Below, piece by piece: positions 1 to 5,222 of a DNA stretch of 5,262 nt (its first letter is position 1; each line of letters opens with the position of its first letter). Both the position numbers and the translations under genes were made by a program. The stretch is taken from the NCBI RefSeq assembly GCF_902374955.1, contig NZ_CABKRX010000082.1, positions 1 through 5,262 on the forward strand, read 5' to 3'. The notes under the pieces were generated by a model that was not told the origin of the DNA, did no database searches, and was given only the letters and a program-made list of their open reading frames with translations. This DNA comes from Bacillus massilioanorexius (GTDB lineage: Bacteria; Bacillota; Bacilli; Bacillales; DSM-1321).

Positions 1-72
1 TTTCTTTTTTATACTCTTACTATCTATTATAAGGATAAGAATATACTTAAAGCAGTAAATCTATTCGTACAA

Positions 73-122
73 TATAAAAAAGGCAGCTTCCAATGTGATT
101 ATTTGAGGCTGCCTTTTTTATA
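73..122. terminator. Bidirectional rho-independent terminator
   Basis: A perfect 15-bp stem pairs 73-87 with 108-122. Its core is GGCAGC/GCTGCC, flanked by six A on the left and six T on the right. Three more pairs (88-90 with 105-107, one of them G-U) extend it, leaving a loop of about 14 nt. The A-run and T-run give a U-tract in either direction, so it can end transcription from both sides. It most likely closes a gene lying left of the window and insulates the transporter promoter. No coding region is visible in bases 1-72. Confidence 0.87.
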
Positions 123-322
123 CCTCCCTTAATTCTATTCCTAATAAATTCCATTTCTCTTCTGTTTTACAAACATTTTATCCTTACTATTTCTTAATGA
201 TACTTCAAAATTATTTATTCATAATCACAATATTTTTCTTCTATTGATTGGTTTGTAAATTGTTTTTACTTTGATTTTATTGGTTTTATTACCTTTTGTA
301 AATTTCCCATTAAGATAAGTGC

Positions 323-339
323 TGTTATTCTTAATAACA
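323..339. promoter_or_regulatory. Palindromic operator candidate before the transporter
   Basis: TGTTATT-CTT-AATAACA is a perfect inverted repeat with 7-bp arms and a 3-bp centre. It is centred about 48 bp upstream of the -10 element at 379-384, a position typical of an activator site. Its core TTATTCTTAATA differs by one base from TTATTGTTAATA (5159-5170) upstream of phnX. It also resembles the inverted repeat upstream of the regulator (2733-2752). There is no T-run after it, so it is unlikely to be a terminator. Which protein binds it is unknown; the neighbouring DeoR-type regulator is the natural candidate. Confidence 0.5.
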
Positions 340-375
340 TCTTTACTTCAGCCAAATATTCAAGGTGTTTTTTGG

Positions 376-384
376 TGCTATACT
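376..384 (+). promoter_or_regulatory. Extended -10 promoter of the transporter gene
   Basis: TG-C-TATACT matches the extended -10 consensus, with five of six bases of TATAAT. At the right spacing there is only a poor -35 (ATATTC at 356-361), which suggests dependence on an activator. The phnX promoter has the same GTGCTA start to its -10 and likewise lacks a good -35. Confidence 0.5.
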
Positions 385-437
385 TTTCACGAACTTACCA
401 AATCATTCTACAAATCATTTGAGATAGGAGCTTATAT

Positions 438-1747
438 ATGCAAATTACTAAACGTGTTAGAAGAAAAGCATTAGTTGCTAGTTTAATAGGGAGTTCAATT
501 GAATACTACGATTATTTACTCTATGGAACAGTTGCTGCTCTCGTATTTAATGAATTATTCTTCCCCACTTTTGATCCATTAATGGGGACACTCATTGCAT
601 TAGCTTCTTTTGGAATACCTTATTTTTTTAGACCACTTGGAGGGATTGTATTTAGTCATATCGGAGACAAAATAGGACGAAAAAAATCACTTATTCTAAC
701 TCTATTAATAATGGGAAGCTCTACTGTACTTATTGGCTTACTTCCTGATTTCAATTCGATTGGAATATGGGCTCCTATATTACTTGTTACTCTTCGTCTT
801 ATACAAGGCTTTGCCGTTGGTGGAGAATGGGGAGGTGCCGTGCTACTTGCGGCAGAATATTCAGAATAGTCGAATAAAGGTTTAGGAGGAAGTATACCAA
901 TGATGGGCTGCTCTATTGGCCTATTATTAGGCACATTATCTATGTCAGTCATGAGTTTACTACCCCAACAAGACTTCATCAGCTGGGGCTGGCGTGTACC
1001 TTTTATCTTAAGTATTGGACTTGTCATACTGGGTCTATGGATTAGAAATGTAGAAATGGATTGGAGGAAACACCCGAGTTTAGAGAAGCTAAAAAACAAG
1101 GGGATATTGTAAAAGTTCCTATAGTACAAACTTTCATGCATCAAAGAAAGGAAGTGTTACTTGCAACAGGTGCTAAAGCGGTAGAATCTGCACCATTTTA
1201 TCTTTTTTCAACATTTATCATTACATATGCTACAAAGAATCTAGGTATGAACCAAGTTTCTGTCCTTACTGCCATAACAATAGGAACATTTGCTTCAACA
1301 CTATTCATCCCATTATTAGGTAGCCTTTCCGATCGAATTGGCCGTAAACCAGTATTTATAATGGGTACAGTAGGAATGATTCTATTTGCATTTCCATACT
1401 TTTATCTAATTCAACTAAAATCTGTTCTCTTACTGACTTTGGCAACTTTTATAGGTTATATATTATGGTCAATGATTACAGCAGTTCTTGGTACGTTATT
1501 TTCAGAAATTTTCCATACGAATATCCGTTATACAGGTATTTCTATTGGCTATCAGCTCGGAGCAGCGATATTCGGTGGAACAGCTCCTATTATTTCCATA
1601 GCATTAGTAAGTCAATTCGATAGTTGGATATCCGTTGCTGTGTATTTAGTTTTCATCGCAATACTTGCACTGATTTGCATTTCTTTCATAAAAACCAAAG
1701 CTAGCAACAAAAATATCCATATAAACTTTGTAAAACGAGCAGGATAA
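438..1747 (+). pseudogene. Broken MFS transporter, metabolite:H+ symporter (MHS) family
   Basis: This is the remnant of a 12-helix proton-coupled importer of the ProP/ShiA/KgtP type (MHS family) in the cytoplasmic membrane. Visible family marks are YYDYLLYG in helix 1 (residues 23-30), the loop 2-3 motif GDKIGRKK (76-83), GFAVGGEWGGA in helix 4 (124-134), and the second-half loop motif DRIGRK (nt 1331-1348). Two lesions break it. Codon 144 is TAG (867-869), inside an otherwise continuous frame. At 1043-1058 an 8-bp tandem duplication then shifts the frame. Deleting one copy joins ...LWIRNG to LEETPEFREAKK, a typical MHS junction, and gives about 433 codons, the normal length. Start: ATG 438 with AGGAG 7 nt upstream. 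Linkage to AEP genes suggests it carried AEP or a related compound, but the substrate cannot be read from sequence. As it stands only a 143-residue fragment would be made. Confidence 0.9.
1043..1058. repeat. 8-bp tandem duplication causing the transporter frameshift
   Basis: TAGAAATG occurs twice with no gap (1043-1050 and 1051-1058). Removing one copy converts the out-of-frame reading VEMDWRKH into RNGLEETPEF, the expected MHS-family sequence after helix 6. The duplication is therefore the derived state. Confidence 0.88.
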
Positions 1748-1787
1748 TTTTCTTTGGGATATCATCCTAGAGTTACTCATGATAGCT

Positions 1788-1818
1788 TACGAAAAGTGAT
1801 ATCCTATCACTTTTCGTA
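1788..1818. terminator. Strong hairpin between convergent genes, probable bidirectional terminator
   Basis: A perfect 14-bp stem pairs TACGAAAAGTGATA (1788-1801) with 1805-1818 around the loop TCC. Three further pairs (1785-1787 with 1820-1822) follow past a one-base bulge. It lies between the 3' ends of the transporter (stop at 1747) and the regulator (stop at 1860), where a shared terminator is expected. No U-tract follows the stem on either strand, so it is not a textbook terminator. It might instead act by RNA folding or 3'-end protection. Confidence 0.55.
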
Positions 1819-1859
1819 TAGCCATAGTAATAAAAACTAGTGAATACTGCAATCGTCAT

Positions 1860-2648
1860 TCATAATGAAGGTATGATCCATTTCACATCCGCTTTTTCTA
1901 CTATAGAAGTCCAATTCTCTGGAAATGATTGATCACAAATAATGGTATCTACTTCATCTAAGTTGCAAATACGATAATGCGTATCTTGTCCAATTTTCGT
2001 ATGATCTGCTAGAATAATCGTTTGATTAGCATGTTTCATCATTTTTCTAGTAAATATCCCTTTCGAAGAATCAAAGCTAGTTATGCCTCTTTCTACAGAT
2101 ATACCGTCTACTGTAATGAAATATTTATCCACATAATAGTCATCTAGCATTTGCAAGGTTATAGAGCCTGTTGTCCGATAATGTGTGCTATTAATTTCCC
2201 CACCTAAAAAAATGATTTTTCCTGTAAATAATTGTTGATAGTGGTGATCTATTAATACAGTAAGTGCTGTAACAGAATTGGTTATGACCGTTATATTCGT
2301 TTTATTTATCAGATGTTTCGCTAATTGAACAGTTGTACTTCCATCGTCAATTGCAATAATATCATGGTCATTAATCAGGTTTACAGCTTCTTTTCCTATT
2401 CTTTCTTTCTCATTAACGCGAATAATCTCACGTTCAATGGCGGATGGTTCACTTTTAAAAAATGAAACCTTTACTGCACCCCCATAGACTTTTTTTAACT
2501 TTTCTTCTTTATCTAATTCTTCTAAATACCTTCTTATTGTTTCTGTCGAAACTTCTAGCTTTTCAGCAAGTTCATTTACTTTTACTTTTCCTTGAACATC
2601 AAGAATCTCAAGAATTTTCTTTTTTCTCTCTTCGCCTGCTACTGACAT
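1860..2648 (-). CDS. DeoR-family transcriptional regulator
   Basis: This is a 262-residue cytoplasmic DNA-binding protein, the usual length for the GlpR/DeoR family. Residues 6-60 form the N-terminal winged helix-turn-helix, with the family signature around VNELAEKLEVSTETIRRYLEEL (24-45) and the wing VYGGA (54-58). The C-terminal DeoR effector domain, which in this family senses phosphorylated metabolites, shows IDDGSTTVQLA (100-110), VITNS (121-125), FLGGEI (147-152) and ADHTKIG (214-220). I chose ATG 2648 because GAGGTG (2656-2661) sits 7 nt before it. An upstream TTG (2663) overlaps that site and is unlikely to be the start. The gene is intact. It sits between the transporter and the phn operon, so it is inferred to control AEP use, but the true effector and targets are unproven. 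An inverted-repeat cluster 83-113 bp upstream suggests autoregulation. Confidence 0.9.
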   Translation of the reverse strand: MSVAGEERKKKILEILDVQGKVKVNELAEKLEVSTETIRRYLEELDKEEKLKKVYGGAVKVSFFKSEPSAIEREIIRVNEKERIGKEAVNLINDHDIIAIDDGSTTVQLAKHLINKTNITVITNSVTALTVLIDHHYQQLFTGKIIFLGGEINSTHYRTTGSITLQMLDDYYVDKYFITVDGISVERGITSFDSSKGIFTRKMMKHANQTIILADHTKIGQDTHYRICNLDEVDTIICDQSFPENWTSIVEKADVKWIIPSL

Positions 2649-2655
2649 GAATTGA

Positions 2656-2661
2656 CACCTC
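2656..2661 (-). promoter_or_regulatory. Ribosome binding site of the regulator, decides its start
   Basis: On the minus strand GAGGTG is followed by 7 nt and then ATG at 2648. This spacing supports ATG 2648 and argues against the TTG at 2663, whose start codon would lie inside the site. Confidence 0.75.
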
Positions 2662-2730
2662 AAAACAATCTATAGTGATTCGTAATTTAAGTTTACTAAA
2701 AAGAAACATTAAATTCCATCAAGCTTTGTA

Positions 2731-2761
2731 AAGATTTATTAAAGAATAAATCATAAATCTT
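2731..2761. promoter_or_regulatory. Nested inverted-repeat operator candidate before the regulator
   Basis: GATTTATT (2733-2740) and AATAAATC (2745-2752) form a perfect 8-bp inverted repeat around AAAG. A third half-site follows at once: AAGATTTAT (2731-2739) is the exact complement of ATAAATCTT (2753-2761), a perfect 9-bp arm pair. The minus-strand core TTATT-CTTT-AATAA resembles the palindrome before the transporter (TTATT-CTT-AATAA). Three half-sites in 31 bp suit cooperative binding by an oligomeric DeoR-type regulator. The binding protein is an inference. Confidence 0.5.
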
Positions 2762-2830
2762 GAAATGATTATGGATTTTTATAATTCATTTATTTATCTA
2801 CTGATTTACAAACATCAATCTTTTATAAAC

Positions 2831-2874
2831 AAAAAAAATGTCCCTACAATGATTTTGAATCATATATAGAGACA
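2831..2874 (-). terminator. Rho-independent terminator of the phnX-phnW operon
   Basis: Read on the minus strand, TGTC-T-CTA and its partner TAG-G-GACA (2867-2874 with 2839-2846, one mismatch) form the outer stem. ATGATT with AATCAT (2858-2863 with 2849-2854) forms the inner stem around a 3-nt loop, with a small internal loop between the two. Eight U follow directly (2831-2838 on the plus strand are A). It lies about 134 nt past the phnW stop and before the regulator promoter, so the regulator has its own transcription unit. Confidence 0.75.
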
Positions 2875-3008
2875 ATCTAACATTTTTTGCTTCTCTATTC
2901 TGTTTTTTTACAACCTTTTTAATAGATAGAGAAGCTGCAAGCACCTTCATCATAACTAAAAACGCTACTGAAACTCTTTCTGATGATTTTAGATAGTAGG
3001 GAAACATC
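2875..3008. other. Unexplained segment between phnW stop and its terminator
   Basis: No gene is assigned. An ORF of 69 codons on the minus strand starts 1 nt past the phnW stop, but it has no ribosome binding site and runs through the terminator. On the plus strand a frame of about 45 codons is open from 2859 to a TAG near 2995 and ends in IDREAASTFIITKNATETLSDD-type sequence. It has no start codon or ribosome binding site at a sensible place. It could be the 3' scrap of a lost gene or chance; I do not recognise it. Confidence 0.3.
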
Positions 3009-4133
3009 TTAACATCTTGTTAATACTAATGTACTTTCTTTAATCGCTTGTAGAAGACCGAAAATATCTTTTTCATAAACTTCTCCTATATTACCAATAC
3101 GAAATGTATCAAAGTTGGTCACCTTACCGGGATAGATTACATAACCTTTTTCTTTTAAAGATTGATACAATGATTGAAATGAAAAGTTACCTTGTTTAGG
3201 ATAATGAAAAGATGTAATAATCGGCGATTGCAAATGATCATCTAGTAAAGTATCATATCCCAATGCTCTCATACCATCTACTAATAACCGTTGATTGTGG
3301 CAATAACGTTTATTTCTTTGCATTATCCCACCTTCGTTTTCAAGCTCTATAAGTGCCTGATCAAATGCACGTACTACATGAGTTGGAGATGTGAACCTCC
3401 ATTTACCATTTTGTTTCTCCATCGTTTCCCATTGATCATATAAATCTAGAGATAGCGAGCGAGCATATCCCTTACACGTATGAAATGTAGCTATTTTGGC
3501 AATGACAAAGCCGAATCCAGGCACTCCCTGAATACATTTATTCGCACTACTTATTAAATAATCAATCCCTATCTCAGATACATCTATAGGGATGCCCCCG
3601 AAACTACTCATAGCGTCTACTATATACACTTTGTTATATTGATTTACAACTGCCCCTATTTCAGCAATCGGATTAATCATACCTGTTGTTGTTTCACAAT
3701 GTACAACTGCTACATGTGTTACTTCTGGATTGTTTTTTAATACACACTCCAATTCATCTAAATTAGGCTGAGACGTTTCTCCACTATTTAATATAATCGT
3801 TTCAATATGTAACATTTGAGCAATTTGTGCGATTCGCGCTCCATATACACCATTTACTAGCACAACTAATTTTCCTTCTTTTGGTATTACACTGCCAATA
3901 ACGGATTCTACAGTGAATGTTCCACTTCCTTGCATAAGTACTGCCGAGTATTGATCAATCTGTGAAGTCGCTAATGAAACAAGTCTTCTTCTAATTTTTT
4001 GCACTAATTGATTATAATCATTATCCCATGTACACCAGTCTTTCATCATTACATTCTTAACTGTTTGATAAGTTGTTAATGGGCCAGGTGTTAGTAATAA
4101 ATATGGATTGCTTTCCTGATCTTGATTAAACAT
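3009..4133 (-). CDS. phnW: 2-Aminoethylphosphonate--pyruvate transaminase
   Basis: PhnW is a cytosolic PLP enzyme that transfers the amino group of AEP to pyruvate, giving phosphonoacetaldehyde and L-alanine, the first step of the phosphonatase pathway. From the chosen start it has 374 residues, normal for this class V (small-domain) aminotransferase. Visible marks are LLLTPGPLTT near the N-terminus, DWCTWD (32-37), the PLP-phosphate motif GSGT (69-72), VDAMSSFGG with Asp173 for the PLP ring nitrogen, and the Schiff-base lysine Lys199 in SSANKCIQGVPGFGF. FRIGNIG with Arg345 is the likely carboxylate contact. Start: an in-frame ATG at 4154 has no ribosome binding site, and AAGGAGAGG overlaps its first codons 9 nt before ATG 4133. 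The gene lies 75 bp after phnX on the same strand, so one operon is likely. No lesion is seen. Its product has no intact consumer here because phnX is broken. Confidence 0.96.
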   Translation of the reverse strand: MFNQDQESNPYLLLTPGPLTTYQTVKNVMMKDWCTWDNDYNQLVQKIRRRLVSLATSQIDQYSAVLMQGSGTFTVESVIGSVIPKEGKLVVLVNGVYGARIAQIAQMLHIETIILNSGETSQPNLDELECVLKNNPEVTHVAVVHCETTTGMINPIAEIGAVVNQYNKVYIVDAMSSFGGIPIDVSEIGIDYLISSANKCIQGVPGFGFVIAKIATFHTCKGYARSLSLDLYDQWETMEKQNGKWRFTSPTHVVRAFDQALIELENEGGIMQRNKRYCHNQRLLVDGMRALGYDTLLDDHLQSPIITSFHYPKQGNFSFQSLYQSLKEKGYVIYPGKVTNFDTFRIGNIGEVYEKDIFGLLQAIKESTLVLTRC

Positions 4134-4142
4134 GATAGTTTG

Positions 4143-4151
4143 CCTCTCCTT
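4143..4151 (-). promoter_or_regulatory. Ribosome binding site of phnW, decides its start
   Basis: On the minus strand AAGGAGAGG ends 9 nt before ATG 4133. It overlaps the codons that follow the alternative ATG at 4154, which would add seven residues (MKERQTI). No Shine-Dalgarno sequence precedes 4154, so the shorter protein is preferred. Confidence 0.8.
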
Positions 4152-4208
4152 CATAGATAAAGATTTCTATTTTTTTAACTATTTTCATTCTATTCCTTAT
4201 CAATCGTA

Positions 4209-5023
4209 TTACTGAGATAAACCTTGATTAATGATAGGTATAATTTTGACTAAATCAGCAATTTCTTCTATAACATAATGTGCACCCGCTTTCTTAAAGC
4301 GATTTGCTACTTCATCCATCTTCTTTTGAAGCAATTCTGATGAACAAGCATCGACTTCTTCTTTCGTCATACCTAGTTCACTGCTCCCTTTAATAACCCC
4401 TACACTCCAAACACCTGCATTTACTCCTTCTTGGATATCACTTACAGTGTCTCCAACTTTAACAATTGTAGTTAAAGGATATACCCCTAGATTCATAGCA
4501 TTTTTGTATATCATCCAAGGTTCTGGTCGACCAGAAGGTACCTCATTAGGTGTAACTAAGGAATCTGGAACGTAGCCCTGTTCTTTTGCTTGCTTGGAAA
4601 CTTGGAAACGATCTTCATCATCTCTGCTGTATAACCAGTTGTTGAACCAATTTTGATTCCATCAGCCTTTAATTCTTGAACTAATTGCAATACACCCGGT
4701 ACTAGTTCACAATATTGCGGCAAAGTTGCAAATAGCATTGGCTCAAATTGACTATATAATTCATCAACATCTTTATGATTAGGAAGTCTTCCAAATCGAT
4801 CCTTCCAAAGATTTGCTATTCTTTCCATCTGACACATTTCATTTATATGATCCCATTTCGCCGTTCCCATCGGTTTTCTTGCTTCTTCTGCAGTAACTTC
4901 AATTCCTTTTTGTTTAAATATTTCGAGAAAAACATGTAAAGGTGAAAAGCAGCCATAGTCTACTGTAGTTCCTGCCCAATCAAAAATAACTGCTTTTACA
5001 TTTTGTGTTGAACAATCTTGCAT
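4209..5023 (-). pseudogene. phnX: Phosphonoacetaldehyde hydrolase (phosphonatase), frameshifted
   Basis: PhnX is a HAD-superfamily enzyme that cleaves phosphonoacetaldehyde to acetaldehyde and phosphate using Mg2+ and a lysine Schiff base. The gene reads in two frames: 5023 to a stop at 4556 (155 residues) and a tail ending at 4209. The break is an exact 8-bp duplication (4594-4609). Removing one copy gives VSKQAKEQGYVPDSLVTPNE...SGRPEPW and a 268-residue protein of normal length. All known active-site residues survive at the B. cereus positions plus 3: nucleophile Asp15 in DWAGT, Cys25, Met52, Schiff-base Lys56, His59, Thr129, Tyr131, then Arg163, Asp189 and Asp193 (GDTVSD) in the restored tail. 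This suggests the lesion is recent. Start ATG 5023 has GGAGGT 8 nt upstream. The truncated product lacks the last HAD motifs and should be inactive. No ribosome binding site precedes the internal ATG 4514. Confidence 0.94.
4594..4609. repeat. 8-bp tandem duplication causing the phnX frameshift
   Basis: TTGGAAAC is repeated directly (4594-4601 and 4602-4609; GTTTCCAA on the coding strand), with period 8 over 4593-4609. Loss of one copy restores the phnX frame exactly, so the duplication is derived. It adjoins a second short repeat on the coding strand (GCAA twice), which may favour strand slippage. Confidence 0.92.
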
Positions 5024-5083
5024 ATATTCTTACCTCCGTATTTTTTTATGTAATTCATTTTGTTTTTTACTGATTACATCCTC

Positions 5084-5092
5084 ATTTTAGCA
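5084..5092 (-). promoter_or_regulatory. Extended -10 promoter of the phnX-phnW operon
   Basis: On the minus strand TG-C-TAAAAT matches the extended -10 consensus, with five of six bases of TATAAT. It lies about 60 bp before ATG 5023. No -35 hexamer is visible at 16-18 bp; the repeat array begins there instead. The same pattern before the transporter suggests regulation by the same activator or repressor. Confidence 0.5.
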
Positions 5093-5101
5093 CAATCACT
5101 T

Positions 5102-5177
5102 TGTTTTAATATGTTTTTTCTTTGTTCTTTTTGTTGATTTTGTTGTTTTATTGTTAAGTTATTGTTAATATGTTTTT
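5102..5177 (-). promoter_or_regulatory. Phased TGTT/AACA repeat array, operator candidate for phnXW
   Basis: TGTT starts at 5102, 5112, 5123, 5132, 5141, 5144, 5152, 5163 and 5171. Leaving out 5144, the mean spacing is close to 10 bp, so the sites face one side of the helix. Within the array TTATTGTTAA is repeated with 11-bp periodicity (5148-5157, 5159-5168). A perfect 13-bp repeat, TTAATATGTTTTT, brackets it (5106-5118 and 5165-5177). It sits directly upstream of the phnX -10 element. AT-rich direct repeats containing TGTT are known operator material for several DeoR-family regulators, so the neighbouring regulator is a reasonable candidate ligand. Intrinsic DNA bending by phased T-tracts is the alternative. 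Confidence 0.55.
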
Positions 5178-5204
5178 AATTATGCTCTCTGTTATAGTTG
5201 ATGC

Positions 5205-5222
5205 TACTTTTAAACAAAAGTA
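5205..5222. repeat. Short perfect inverted repeat
   Basis: TACTTTT (5205-5211) pairs exactly with AAAAGTA (5216-5222) around AAAC. It has no GC-rich stem and no following T-run, so it is not a good terminator. It lies beyond the phnX array, near the window edge, and could be an operator for phnX or for a gene to the right. Nothing else is recognised in 5178-5262. Confidence 0.3.

Larger units (their letters stand above)
123..437 (+). promoter_or_regulatory. Regulatory region upstream of the transporter gene
   Basis: No gene is supported in this AT-rich stretch of about 315 bases. It holds three copies of the 8-mer TTTGTAAA or its complement TTTACAAA (166-173, 252-259, 295-302), a perfect palindrome (323-339), and an extended -10 promoter (376-384). 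The ribosome binding site AGGAG (426-430) lies 7 nt before the ATG at 438. The layout fits the control region of a single regulated rightward gene. Confidence 0.6.
2649..2830 (-). promoter_or_regulatory. Regulator upstream region, no gene
   Basis: Bases 2649-3008 form a 360-bp stretch without a supported gene. The part nearest the regulator holds its ribosome binding site and an inverted-repeat cluster (2731-2761). It also holds two TTTGTAAA-type 8-mers (2725-2732 and 2805-2812). The second lies in TTTACAAACAT (2805-2815), an exact 11-base match to 166-176 upstream of the transporter. No convincing -35/-10 pair is visible; the best is TTGATG (2717-2722) with TAGTAA (2693-2698), 18 bp apart, which is weak. 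Confidence 0.5.

Noticed and set aside
656..1144. Minus-strand open frame of 162 codons
   Set aside because: It lies antisense within the transporter remnant, has no ribosome binding site and shows no recognisable domain, while the plus strand carries clear MFS motifs.
1061..1747. Separate gene starting at TTG 1061
   Set aside because: It encodes only the second half of an MFS protein, in register with the upstream part once one 8-bp copy is removed. The upstream GGATTGGAGG is coding sequence, not a start signal.
2462..2650. Plus-strand open frame of 62 codons
   Set aside because: It is a leucine-rich shadow antisense to the DNA-binding end of the regulator.
2693..2722. Possible regulator promoter TTGATG/TAGTAA on the minus strand
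   Set aside because: The -10 matches only three of six consensus bases and the spacing is 18 bp, too weak to list as a feature.
2798..3007. Minus-strand small ORF of 69 codons just after phnW
   Set aside because: It has no ribosome binding site, runs through the operon terminator hairpin and its U-tract, and has no recognisable features.
4209..4514. Independent small protein starting at ATG 4514
   Set aside because: It is the C-terminal part of phosphonatase (GDTVSD motif), with no ribosome binding site at 4514 and an exact frame link to the upstream part after removal of the duplication.
4594..4609. Programmed ribosomal frameshift in phnX
   Set aside because: There is no slippery heptamer at the junction, and the exact 8-bp duplication fully explains the break.
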